A stretch of DNA of 64,000 nucleotides, taken from contig NZ_JAPCID010000041.1 of the NCBI RefSeq assembly GCF_027587175.1, positions 1 through 64,000 on the forward strand. The letters are read 5' to 3'. Both the position numbers and the translations under genes were made by a program. This document shows, piece by piece, positions 52,500 through 60,219 of the stretch. Numbering within the stretch: the stretch's first letter is position 1; each line of letters begins with the position of its first letter. The notes below the pieces were generated by a model that saw only the letters and a list, made by a program, of their open reading frames with translations, was not told where the DNA came from and did not search any database. This stretch comes from Solirubrobacter deserti. GTDB taxonomy: Bacteria > Actinomycetota > Thermoleophilia > Solirubrobacterales > Solirubrobacteraceae.

Positions 52500-53673
52500 C
52501 CCGCCGCACGGTCGCGGCCCAGCGCTCCAGCTGGGTCGCGGCCGCGGCCGGCCCCGGGTTCGCCCGCACCCAGCGGGCGAGCTCGCCGGCGCGCAGCCGC
52601 AGCCCGCGCGAGCGCAGCGCTCGCCGCACCGCCAGCCGCACGCCCCACGGTGTGCTGAACCGCGGCGCGAGCCGTACACCCACGCCCGCCCAGTCCACGC
52701 GGGCCGCGGTCTCGGCCATGTCGCCGGCCGCGGGGGAGATGAGCACCGGCACGCCGCTCGCCAGCGCGCGCGCGACCGTCCCGTGCCCGCCGTGCGTGAT
52801 GACGAGGTCGCAGTGCGGCATGGTGGCCGCGTAGGACATCCACGGCGCGAGCACCGCGTTCGCCGGAGCGTCGTCGCGCGGCTCGGAGATCGCGATCACC
52901 CGCACCGGCTCGTCCGCCAGCCCGTCCAGAGCCGCCCGTAGGAGCGACCCGGACGGGTCCTGCGACGTCGACGTCGCCACCAGCACCACGGGACCGACAC
53001 CCGCCGGTGGCTCCACCAGCGGCCCGCCCAGCTCCCACAGCATCGGTCCGACGATCCGCGTCCACGCCGGCCACTGCCGCGGGTACTCGAGCTGCGGAAA
53101 GGTCCCGACCATCGTCAACGAGCGGGAGAGCCCGCTGTGCCCGTACGGCACCGGCTCCAGCCCGAGCCGAGCACGGCACTCGTTGTACTCCACGCGCCCC
53201 TGCTCGACCCCGATCGCGACCAGTCGGTCCGTCAGCCCCCACAGCCGCCGCCCGACCGCGGTCCGCGGCAGCCGCGCCCCGATCGAGAACGGCGGGAACC
53301 CCGACGGCAGGTCCGGGAAGACGTGAGGGACGAGCGTGGCGCGCGGGACGCCCTCCAGGTCGGCGGCCAGGGCGGGCGCAGCGGTCAGGATGTCGGCCAC
53401 CACGACGTCCGGTTCGAACGACGCCACGAGCTCGCGCGACACCAACGCCGCTCGTGCTGCCGCCTCGTAGGGCTTGAGCGGCACCTCGCGCGTCGGGAAC
53501 ACCTGGTACTCCGGCGCGGCCGCGAACGTCATCCCGAGCGCCTCCGCCGGCTCGCGCCAGCGCTGCCACGTCTCGACCCCGACCTCGTGCCCGCGCGCGA
53601 CCAGCTCGGAGCCGAGCGCGAGGATCGGGAACGCGTGCCCCGGGTCCCCGAACGCCCCGAGCAGGACCCTCAC
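52468..53673 (-). CDS. Glycosyltransferase, GT-B MGT/UGT-like
   Basis: 401 residues. N-terminal acceptor domain begins VRVLLGAFGDPGHAFPILALGSELVARGHEV, typical of GT1 enzymes. The donor domain carries HCDLVITHGGHGTVARALASGVPVL, the UDP-glycosyltransferase signature that binds NDP-sugar. The substrate may be a lipid or secondary metabolite. It starts at GTG 53673 and is coupled to the GNAT gene (GTGA). Confidence 0.85.
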   Translation of the reverse strand: MRVLLGAFGDPGHAFPILALGSELVARGHEVGVETWQRWREPAEALGMTFAAAPEYQVFPTREVPLKPYEAAARAALVSRELVASFEPDVVVADILTAAPALAADLEGVPRATLVPHVFPDLPSGFPPFSIGARLPRTAVGRRLWGLTDRLVAIGVEQGRVEYNECRARLGLEPVPYGHSGLSRSLTMVGTFPQLEYPRQWPAWTRIVGPMLWELGGPLVEPPAGVGPVVLVATSTSQDPSGSLLRAALDGLADEPVRVIAISEPRDDAPANAVLAPWMSYAATMPHCDLVITHGGHGTVARALASGVPVLISPAAGDMAETAARVDWAGVGVRLAPRFSTPWGVRLAVRRALRSRGLRLRAGELARWVRANPGPAAAATQLERWAATVRRASSRAEGPAA

Positions 53674-54140
53674 GGCAGGTCCCGCGCGTACCCGACCATG
53701 TCCAGCGCAACCCACGGATGCCACTCGGTCCGGCCGTCCCGCGCCCACCCGCGCGAGCGGTAGAACTGCTCGGCGGGCGCGCCGGCCGGCGTCCACAGCA
53801 CCTCGGACACGTATCCGCGTGCGACCATCTCGGCCTCGGCGCGGCCGAGCATCATCCCCGCGAGCCCTTCCCGCCAGCGCGACGGATGCACGAACACGAG
53901 CCCGACGTGAGCCACTGACGGCCCGAGCTCGGACGGACGGAACGCGACCGTGGCGATCAGATCCGTGTCGAACGCGCCCTCGATGAACGCGTCGGGCACG
54001 AAGTACTTGCTCGCCCAGCCGGGCGGCGCGATCGGCACGCTCCAGCCGGGCCGCGTCCACTCCAGATACGTCTCGTCGCAGGCCCGCGCGAGCGCGGCGA
54101 GCGCGGGCTCGTCGTCGCTCGTGAGCGACCGGATGATCAC
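53670..54140 (-). CDS. GNAT N-acetyltransferase
   Basis: 156 residues from GTG 54140. Single GNAT domain with IIRSLTSDDEPALAALAR at the start, VGLVFVHPSRWREGLAGMML (acetyl-CoA loop partly altered: R-W-R-E-G-L), and FYRSRGW near the C-terminus. It is coupled to the LLM oxidoreductase upstream and to the glycosyltransferase downstream. The substrate is unknown. Confidence 0.8.
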   Translation of the reverse strand: MIIRSLTSDDEPALAALARACDETYLEWTRPGWSVPIAPPGWASKYFVPDAFIEGAFDTDLIATVAFRPSELGPSVAHVGLVFVHPSRWREGLAGMMLGRAEAEMVARGYVSEVLWTPAGAPAEQFYRSRGWARDGRTEWHPWVALDMVGYARDLP

Positions 54141-55177
54141 CCGTTGAGCTCGGCCACCGCGCGCAGCTGCGCGACGCGTTCCTCGAACGTCCACGCCATC
54201 GGCGAGACCATCAGCGTCCCGACGCCCGCCTCGCGGTACACGGCCAGCCGCTCGCGCACGACCTCGCGCGGCCCGACCAGCGCCACGGTGTCGATCAGCT
54301 CGCCCGGCAGCGAGGCGGCCGCCTCGTCCTTCTTGCCCGCCAGGTACAGCTCCTGCACGGTGTCCGCGGCCTCCTCGAACCCGTACCGGCGCATCAGCGC
54401 GTTGTAGAAGTTCTGCTTGCGCGAGCCCATGCCGCCGGTGTAGAGCGCGACGTAGTGGCGCATCGCGTCGCGGGCGCTCTCGAGGTCGTCGCTGACCATC
54501 GCGGTGACCGTGGGGACGATGTCGAAGTCGTCGAAGCCCTTGCCGCCGCCCGCCTTCGCGAAGCCTTCCTCGAGCAGCGGCCGGAACTCGCCGACGTGCT
54601 CGGGGGAGAACAGCGTGGGCAGCCAGCCGTCGGCGATCTCGGCCGCCAGCGTCGTGTTCTTGGGCCCGATGGCGGCGATGTAGATCGGGATCCGATCCTG
54701 GACGGGGGAGATCGTGAGCTTGAGCGCCTTGCCCGGGCCGTCCGGCAGCGGCAGCGTCAGCGTCTCGCCGTCGTAGACGACCCGTTCGCGCCGCAACGCC
54801 ATCCGCACCACGTCCACGTACTCGCGCGTGCGCTGCAGCTGACGCGCGAAGCGCTGGCCGTGCCAGCCCTCGGCCACCTGCGGCCCGCTGGAGCCGATGC
54901 CGAGCAGCATCCGGCCGTCTGAGAGCTGGTCGATGGTCGCCGCGGTCATGGCCGTCATCGCGGCGGAACGCGCCGGCATCTGGAAGATCGCGGAGCCGAG
55001 CTTGATCTTCGACGTGGCCTGGGCGATCCAGGCGAGGATGGTCGCGGCGTCGGAGCCGTAGGCCTCGGCCGTCCACACGCTGTCGTAGCCGAGCCGCTCG
55101 GCCTCGAGAACGAGCTCCAGCTGCTGCTGCGCCGTCAGCCCGAGGCCCCAGTAGCCGATGTGCAGGCCGAGCTTCAC
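54137..55177 (-). CDS. LLM-class F420-dependent oxidoreductase
   Basis: 346 residues. TIM-barrel luciferase-like fold: VKLGLHIGYWGLGL at the N-terminus, EAERLGYDSVWTAEAYGSD, LGSAIFQMPARSAAMTAMTA, and LGIGSSGPQVAEGWHG. The IGSSGPQV motif matches coenzyme-F420-type members of the LLM class. It starts at GTG 55177 overlapping the response-regulator stop. Substrate unknown. Confidence 0.88.
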   Translation of the reverse strand: MKLGLHIGYWGLGLTAQQQLELVLEAERLGYDSVWTAEAYGSDAATILAWIAQATSKIKLGSAIFQMPARSAAMTAMTAATIDQLSDGRMLLGIGSSGPQVAEGWHGQRFARQLQRTREYVDVVRMALRRERVVYDGETLTLPLPDGPGKALKLTISPVQDRIPIYIAAIGPKNTTLAAEIADGWLPTLFSPEHVGEFRPLLEEGFAKAGGGKGFDDFDIVPTVTAMVSDDLESARDAMRHYVALYTGGMGSRKQNFYNALMRRYGFEEAADTVQELYLAGKKDEAAASLPGELIDTVALVGPREVVRERLAVYREAGVGTLMVSPMAWTFEERVAQLRAVAELNG

Positions 55178-55548
55178 CGCGCCGCGCCGATCCGGTCCAC
55201 GAGCCGCAGCAGGTGCAGCGGCGAGAACGGCTTGGTGAGGAACAGGTCGGCGCCGGCCTCCTGCGCGCCGCGCTCGACCACGTCGCCCGAGTCGCCCGTG
55301 AGCATCACGATCGTCGCGCTGGCCGTGACCGGGTCGCTGCGCAGCCGCCGGCAGGTCTCGATCCCGTTCAGCCGCGGCATGTCGACGTCCAGGAAGACGA
55401 TCTCCGGCCGGGCGGTGAGGGCGCGCTCCACGGCCTCCAGCCCGTCCCCGGCCTCCTGCAGCCGGTAGCCCGAGATGTCCTCCAGCGTCGTCGCGATCAG
55501 CTTGCGGATCATCGGGTCGTCGTCGACGATCAGGATCGTCCGCGTCAC
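55174..55548 (-). CDS. Stand-alone CheY-like response regulator
   Basis: 124 residues from GTG 55548. ILIVDDDPMIRKL provides the acidic pocket, PEIVFLDVDMPRLNG holds the phospho-acceptor Asp, VMLTGDSGD the conserved Thr and LTKPFSPLHLL the Lys. There is no output domain. It is coupled to the HD-GYP gene, with which it probably makes a split version of the common RpfG-type receiver/HD-GYP protein. No histidine kinase is nearby. Confidence 0.9.
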   Translation of the reverse strand: MTRTILIVDDDPMIRKLIATTLEDISGYRLQEAGDGLEAVERALTARPEIVFLDVDMPRLNGIETCRRLRSDPVTASATIVMLTGDSGDVVERGAQEAGADLFLTKPFSPLHLLRLVDRIGAAR

Positions 55549-56309
55549 AGTGAACCTCGCAGGCGCGCGAACTGCTCGTCCGGGATCTGGTCGAACGCGT
55601 CGACCACTTTCGGGTCGAACTGCGAGCCGGAGAAGCGCCGGATCTCCGTGCGCGCCTCGCTCCACGGCGAAGCGGGCCGGTACGGCCGGTCCGTCGTGAG
55701 CGCGTCGAGCGTGTCGGCGACCGAGAACACGCGCGCCGCGAGCGGGATCTCCTCGCCCGCCAGGCCGTCCGGGTAGCCCGTACCGTCCCACCGCTCGTGG
55801 TGGTGGCGGACGACGAGCTTCCCTTCGCCGAGGAAGTCGACATCGCGCAGGATCTCCGCGCCGACGACCGGATGCTGGGCGATCAGCGCGTACTCCTCCT
55901 CCGTGAGCTTGCTCGTCTTGAACAGGATCGCGTCGGGCACCGCCACCTTGCCGATGTCGTGCAGCAGGAAGCCGAACTCGATCTGCGGGGAGTCCCCGAG
56001 GCTGAGCCCGACGGCCCGGGCCAGCTCCATCCCGTAGGCGGTGACGCGTTCTGCATGCCTGCCGGTATACGCATCGCGCGCCTCAACGGCATTGGACAGG
56101 GCCTGCACCGTGGCGCGATAGGAGCGGTCGAGCTCCTGCGCGCGGGCGCGCTCCTGCTTGAAGATGTCGCGCAGATCGGCGGCGTAGCGCTCGAGCTGGC
56201 GTTGTCGGGCAGCAGCCTGCTGCTCCGTGCGCTCAAGGCGTGCACGGAGAAGAGGAACCGTTTCCTCACCAGTACCGGCGCTCAAATCGTCACCATCGGG
56301 GCCCGCCAA
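55545..56309 (-). CDS. HD-GYP domain c-di-GMP phosphodiesterase (predicted)
   Basis: 254 residues from TTG 56309. A coiled coil at ~15-65 (LLRARLERTEQQAAARQRQL) precedes the HD-GYP domain: His117-Asp118 in LLHDIGKVAVPD, and HHHERWDGTGYPDGL at ~169-183, which keeps all HD-GYP marks (HHE, DGxGYP). Such enzymes break down cyclic di-GMP to pGpG or GMP. It is coupled to the CheY-like gene. It is the only c-di-GMP enzyme visible in the window. Confidence 0.9.
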   Translation of the reverse strand: MAGPDGDDLSAGTGEETVPLLRARLERTEQQAAARQRQLERYAADLRDIFKQERARAQELDRSYRATVQALSNAVEARDAYTGRHAERVTAYGMELARAVGLSLGDSPQIEFGFLLHDIGKVAVPDAILFKTSKLTEEEYALIAQHPVVGAEILRDVDFLGEGKLVVRHHHERWDGTGYPDGLAGEEIPLAARVFSVADTLDALTTDRPYRPASPWSEARTEIRRFSGSQFDPKVVDAFDQIPDEQFARLRGSL

Positions 56310-56367
56310 CGCTCGACCTAGCCTACTGAGCGCTGAAACGCAGCGGCGGCAGGGATCTTGCTGTCAG

Positions 56368-57036
56368 CTACAGGTCGTAGCCCGCGGCCGTGCACGCGGC
56401 GCATTCCGCGGCGTCGATCCGGCGCGGATATCGGCGCTGATCGGCGAGCGCGACGGCGACGCGCGTCCACACCGCCCGCAGCCGGCGGTCGCCGCCGGAC
56501 AGGCGCTCCAGCGCGGGCGCGCGATCCCAAAGCGCGATCGACTCGCCGCCTTGATGCGCGCCCGGATAGCGGATCCCGGCCAGGTGGGTGTACTGCTCGT
56601 AGATCCGGCGCCCCCAGCGCTGCGTGCGGCGGCGCGGCTCGTCCCCCGTCGCGACCGTCCCGACCGCGCCGATCGCCATCGCGCCGTTGCCGGTGAGGTC
56701 GAGCAGCCGGATCGCGCGCGTGGGCCGCACCCAGCCCGCGCGGGCGTGCGGACAGATGCTCACCGCCGGCCACTGGCCCTGGAAGGCCTCGGCGAGCGCC
56801 GTGCCGAGATCGTGGGCGAGATAGAGCACGCCGCGGCCGTGCGGGTCCTCGCGCGGCTGCTGGCGGCGGTCGCGGACGTGCGGGTCGAAGCGGTTGAGCG
56901 GCCCGTAGGTCCGCGGCGCCATCCCGTCCCGCAGCGGATGCTCGTGGTAGATCCGGACGAACGGGCGATCGGCGGGCCAGGTCCACTCGGGCGGATCCGC
57001 CGGCAGCCGCGCCGGCGGGTCCGCGAGCGGCGTCAC
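56368..57036 (-). CDS. RES domain toxin (NAD-degrading, predicted)
   Basis: 222 residues from GTG 57036. The RES-family pattern is visible: FVRIYHEHPLRDGMAPRTYG, PLNRFDPH, GVLYLAHDLGTALAEAFQG with the conserved Glu, ICPHARAGWVRPTRAIRLLD, and IRYPGAHQGGESIALWD. RES toxins cleave NAD+ by phosphorolysis or hydrolysis. It overlaps the antitoxin stop (GTGA). The catalytic Arg, Glu and Ser positions cannot be fixed without alignment. Confidence 0.8.
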   Translation of the reverse strand: MTPLADPPARLPADPPEWTWPADRPFVRIYHEHPLRDGMAPRTYGPLNRFDPHVRDRRQQPREDPHGRGVLYLAHDLGTALAEAFQGQWPAVSICPHARAGWVRPTRAIRLLDLTGNGAMAIGAVGTVATGDEPRRRTQRWGRRIYEQYTHLAGIRYPGAHQGGESIALWDRAPALERLSGGDRRLRAVWTRVAVALADQRRYPRRIDAAECAACTAAGYDL

Positions 57037-57647
57037 CACGCGGCGGCGGTGATCGCCTCGATCGCGGCGAGCACCTGCTCGACGCCGCCGCGGCGGGTGA
57101 GGGTCCGCTCGGGCGAGCGACCCTCGAGGTCCGGGTTCGGCGTGGTCGCCCAGGTCGAGAGCGACAGCGCACCGCCGGGGTAGGCGGCGATCACCTCCGC
57201 GAGACCGGGGAGCGTCGCGCCCTCGTGGAACTGCCACGCCGGGAAGTGCTGCTCGCGCCCGCGTGCGAGCGCGACGAGGCTGCCGGCCGCGTGGCGCTTG
57301 GACACGGCCTGCGGCGAGATCCCGAGCAGCTCGGCGGCCTGCTGGCGCGTGAGCGCGTCGGCGAGCACGAGCCCCAGCGCCTCCTGCTGGGCCTGCTGGG
57401 CGGTCCGGCGGATGTCGGCGAGCTCATGCTCGCCCGGAGCGCTGCCCCACAGCGCCTCGTCCAACGGCTCGGTCTCGTCGGCCTCGGCCGCGCGCGCCAG
57501 CGCGTCCTCTAACGCGGTGAGCAGCTCCGCCGGGCTGTCGGAGGCCACGAGCTCGTCCGCCAGCTCGCGCGCCGTGAACGTGGTCCGGCCCATGCGCTTG
57601 GCCAGCGCGGCGGCGAGACGGTCGGCTTCCGGGATGGCGATGGCCAT
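57033..57647 (-). CDS. Xre/ParS-like antitoxin of the RES pair
   Basis: 204 residues. An N-terminal ~80-residue helical part is followed by an HTH (LTRQQAAELLGISPQAVSKRHAAG, ~103-126) and a C-terminal toxin-binding-like domain (FPAWQFHEGATLPGLAEVIA, then LEGRSPERTL), the W-x-x-x-x-x-L-x-G-x-x-P pattern of antitoxins paired with RES. It is upstream of the toxin and coupled to it. Three direct repeats upstream probably serve as its operator. Confidence 0.78.
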   Translation of the reverse strand: MAIAIPEADRLAAALAKRMGRTTFTARELADELVASDSPAELLTALEDALARAAEADETEPLDEALWGSAPGEHELADIRRTAQQAQQEALGLVLADALTRQQAAELLGISPQAVSKRHAAGSLVALARGREQHFPAWQFHEGATLPGLAEVIAAYPGGALSLSTWATTPNPDLEGRSPERTLTRRGGVEQVLAAIEAITAAAW

Positions 57648-57654
57648 GGGGGAG

Positions 57655-57696
57655 ACGGTAGCGCGGCTTCGCAACTTACGCAACCTACGCAACCGG
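57655..57696 (-). promoter_or_regulatory. Antitoxin promoter with three 9-bp operator repeats
   Basis: Plus-strand CGCAACTTA, CGCAACCTA and CGCAACCGG at 57670-57696 are three direct 9-base repeats. On the minus strand TTGCGT and TACCGT, 17 bases apart, form a sigma-70-like promoter whose -35 lies inside the array and whose -10 is at 57655-57660. The ATG is at 57647. Binding of the HTH antitoxin to these repeats would give autoregulation. Confidence 0.55.
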
Positions 57697-57740
57697 TCGC
57701 GCCGGGGATGAGCGGCGCGACCGGGGGCGCGGTCCTCGCG

Positions 57741-58436
57741 CTACCGCCAACGGAACTTCAGACCCGCCGGGCGGTCCGGCGGCGTGAGGTTCACGATGTC
57801 GTCGATCCGCTCGTCCAGCTTGGACGCGAACTCGTCGCGCTCGGCCTGCGTGAGCCTGCCGTCCTTGACGGCCTGGTCGAGCCGCTCGGTGAACTCGGCC
57901 TTGATCGCGGCCTTGAGCCCTTCCACCGACTTGTTCTCGGCCTTCGCGATGTCCGCGAGCGACTTGCCGTCGCGCAGCTGCGTGCGCAGCTCCTCTTCGC
58001 TGAGCCCCAGATACTCGGCCGCGCCCTCGGCGCCACCGAACCGGAAGTGGAGTCCGCCACCGTGCCCGAACCCGGGGCCGCCGCCGCGGCCGGGCAGGGC
58101 CGGCTTCACGAGGCCGGGGAAGGGGAGGCCCTGCGTCGAGCTCAGGCGCTGCTTGGCCGCTTCGCCCTGTGCCTGGGTGAGCCTGCCGGCCGCGACCGCC
58201 GCGTCGATCCGCGCCTCGGCGGCGCCCTTGAGCGCCGTGTCGAGCTGCTCACGGGTGACGTTCAGGCGCTTGGCGACGTCGTTCAGGAACGCCTTCTGCT
58301 CGGCCTGGATGTCAGCCGCCTTGGGCTTCTGCGCCGGCGAGCCGGACTGGCCGGCGGCGTACGCCCCGCCGGAACCGGCGAGGACTGCAAGCCCGGCCGC
58401 ACCGGCGACCAGCTTGCGCTTTGCAGAGATGGGCAT
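57741..58436 (-). CDS. Secreted helical protein with repeated SADIAKAENKSVEGLKAA-like units
   Basis: 231 residues. Signal peptide (KLVAGAAGLAVLAGSGGAYA) and two helical units joined by a Gly/Phe-rich linker (~116-145). Each unit carries an L-x-V-x-x-x-x-L helix then a L-x-x-A-V-x-x-G-R-L-T-Q-A-Q/E segment (AAVAAGRLTQAQGEAAKQRL; DQAVKDGRLTQAERDEF). Similar small exported proteins are frequent in Thermoleophilia; function is unknown. Confidence 0.65.
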   Translation of the reverse strand: MPISAKRKLVAGAAGLAVLAGSGGAYAAGQSGSPAQKPKAADIQAEQKAFLNDVAKRLNVTREQLDTALKGAAEARIDAAVAAGRLTQAQGEAAKQRLSSTQGLPFPGLVKPALPGRGGGPGFGHGGGLHFRFGGAEGAAEYLGLSEEELRTQLRDGKSLADIAKAENKSVEGLKAAIKAEFTERLDQAVKDGRLTQAERDEFASKLDERIDDIVNLTPPDRPAGLKFRWR

Positions 58437-58506
58437 GAACGCAATCTGAGCAAGGCAGGGCAAGAAACACGTAAGAACGGGGATAGCCTTACGCGCCGCG
58501 TCACGC

Positions 58507-58579
58507 GGGCCGGTAGCTCAGTGGTTAGAGCAGCGGACTCATAATCCGTCGCGCGCAGGTTCGAATCCTGCCCGGCCCA
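58507..58579 (+). tRNA. tRNA-Met(CAT), elongator type likely
   Basis: 73 bases. Acceptor GGGCCGG (58507-58513) pairs with CCGGCCC (58572-58578); anticodon stem GCGGA/TCCGT encloses CTCATAA (anticodon CAT); T-arm GCAGG-TTCGAAT-CCTGC; discriminator A. It lacks the initiator features (no C1-A72 mismatch, no GGG/CCC stem). An Ile2 identity with lysidine-modified CAT cannot be excluded. Confidence 0.92.
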
Positions 58580-58653
58580 TCCTCGTTCTTGGCTCGGCAG
58601 CGTCGTCAACATAATGATTCTGCGCAGCGGCATCACGCGCGTAGTCTCAACTC

Positions 58654-59119
58654 GTGTCGGTTCCAGGGACTCGGACGGGGCAGGTAAGCGGCCATTTGCA
58701 GGTGCGGGAGCGTGCCTCGGGCCGTCAGTACTACGCGAGCTGGTGGGACGCCCAGGGCTCGCACCGCACGACGAAGCTCGGGCCGGCACACGTCAAGGGA
58801 CAGTGGCCGGCGAACGCCTCGCGGAGCCGTTGTCTGGCGGGCGGCAAGCGGGACATGCCCGCCTGGTCATCTCACACCGAAGATGGCAGAGGCCGCGTTG
58901 GACGAGTTGCTCGCCGACGCGCGGGCCGCGGTCCCGGTCCAGCCAGCGCCGCGGACCCCGCCCGCCGCTCACCGACGAGCTCGTGCCCGCTACACCCGCG
59001 CCGAAGCTGAAAGCTCTGACCGTCGCGCCCTGGCGCGCGAGCTGGCCAACGCCGAAGCTGACCGCCCGATCGGCAACGAGCCGCTACACACGGTCGGCGA
59101 AGACCGGCTGCCCGCCTGA
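58654..59119 (+). pseudogene. Degenerate tyrosine integrase N-terminal fragment
   Basis: From GTG 58654 the first frame reads an arm-binding-like start (GHLQVRERASGRQYYASWWD, then HRTTKLGPAHVK). At GGG 58797-58799 one extra G shifts the frame; the correct continuation is K-D-S-G-R-R-T-P-R-G, reaching MAEAALDELLADAR in the second frame, which ends at 59119. Together they form the N-terminal part of a phage-type tyrosine integrase. No catalytic R-H-R-Y domain follows. It lies 74 bases after tRNA-Met, the classic target site of such elements. Confidence 0.62.
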
Positions 59120-59602
59120 GCCGCGCGGGAAGCCCGGGTGCGAGGTGGGCGACTCGCCGTTCCAACGGCCTGCGAGCGGCAACGTCGCGGGAGCCATGCC
59201 CGAAGCAGCTCGCTGGCGACGTCCGCGACGGTTGAGCGGAAGAGGGCCGGCCGTGGCGAGGCGATCGCCTTCCCTCTCAAGGCGGGCCGGCATAGCCGGC
59301 CGTGCGGCCCGGCTCAGCCGGCCCGCGCCCATGTGCGGAAGGAGACTCACTGCCAGTGGGCACCGCGGCGCATCGGTTCGGTCGCCGGTGGTGTCGGCTT
59401 CGCGTCGGTGCCCTTGATCGCCACGTCGCGTAGGTCGTCGTGGGCTATGTCCGCCCCAGCTGTTCGCGTAGTGCGAGCGGATGCAACCCGCTCACCTGAG
59501 ACTCGGTCTCATTTCTGTCAGCGCTGGGACCGGTCGGCTAGAAAACGAGACTGGATCTTATATAAGTGCGTGCTTGTCCACTTCTCCCTGAAAGGGAACC
59601 GC
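59120..59602. other. Non-coding stretch between integrase relic and surface-protein genes
   Basis: No supported gene is seen here. It holds a GC-rich segment with degraded appearance (59120-59420), then a more AT-rich one (59490-59600) with the palindrome at 59497-59511 and CTTATATAAG at 59557-59566. It is probably the remains of an integrated element plus the promoter region of the next gene. Confidence 0.5.
59497..59511. promoter_or_regulatory. Palindrome upstream of the surface-protein operon
   Basis: TGAGACTCGGTCTCA is a perfect 6-3-6 inverted repeat. It lies about 46 bases before the palindromic AT-rich segment CTTATATAAG (59557-59566), which may include the -10, and 92 bases before the start codon. 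A metal-responsive repressor is conceivable because related loci are linked to metal transport. Confidence 0.4.
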
Positions 59603-60217
59603 ATGAAGTTGCGTCTTTCCGTGGCCGCCGTCCTGGCTGCCACGACCTTCCTGGGTGTCGTCGGTTCCGCGCAGGCGCAGACGATCTCCACCGGCCATTG
59701 GGACGTCGGGCTCGAGTACGACTGCGCGACGGCCACGTTCTCTGAGTTGCACGCTCACAATCACGACACTGGGGTCGAGTACGAGCTCGCCGACGCGACG
59801 TTCGCCGTGTCGGGGACGAGCAACTCGATCTGGGAGCAGCAGGTGTTCGGCGGCTCCGCGCTGCCCGTGAAGGTGATCGGCGACGGCGGCACGTTCCGCG
59901 TCGGATTCGCCGTCGAGCCGATCGGCACGTGCAGTCCGCCGTCGGTGACGTTCCGCAGCGTCGGGACGCCGACCGTGCCCAGTGGGCTGCGCGCCGCCGC
60001 CTACCGTCGCGCGGAGACCGACGGCAGCGCCTCGCCGCGGACTCGCATCGACACCGTGACCGGCAGCAACCGCAACCTCGGGATCGCTGTCAGCGACCAT
60101 GAGGACCTGCGCTGGGGCTTCACTGGGACGGGCACGTACACGCTCAACCTGCGGGCGGTGCGGACGAGCAACAACACGGTGCTCGACACCCAGCCGCTGA
60201 CGTTCGGCGTCTCCTAG
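59603..60217 (+). CDS. Secreted protein with one anchored-repeat (TIGR03769-type) domain
   Basis: 204 residues. Signal peptide (VAAVLAATTFLGVVGSAQA), then a single repeat domain starting GHWDVGLEYDCATATFSELHAHNHD. It ends LRWGFTGTGTYTLNLRAVRT, as in actinobacterial surface-anchored repeat (choice-of-anchor M) domains. Unlike the next protein its final strand lacks Cys. AAAGGGA precedes the ATG. It forms an operon with the next gene (2-base gap). Confidence 0.72.
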   Translation: MKLRLSVAAVLAATTFLGVVGSAQAQTISTGHWDVGLEYDCATATFSELHAHNHDTGVEYELADATFAVSGTSNSIWEQQVFGGSALPVKVIGDGGTFRVGFAVEPIGTCSPPSVTFRSVGTPTVPSGLRAAAYRRAETDGSASPRTRIDTVTGSNRNLGIAVSDHEDLRWGFTGTGTYTLNLRAVRTSNNTVLDTQPLTFGVS

Positions 60218-60219
60218 CC

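Noticed and set aside
58614-59417. Long plus-strand frame through the integrase relic region
   Set aside because: It is compositionally odd, crosses the two frames that make sense as an integrase, and has no recognisable domain.
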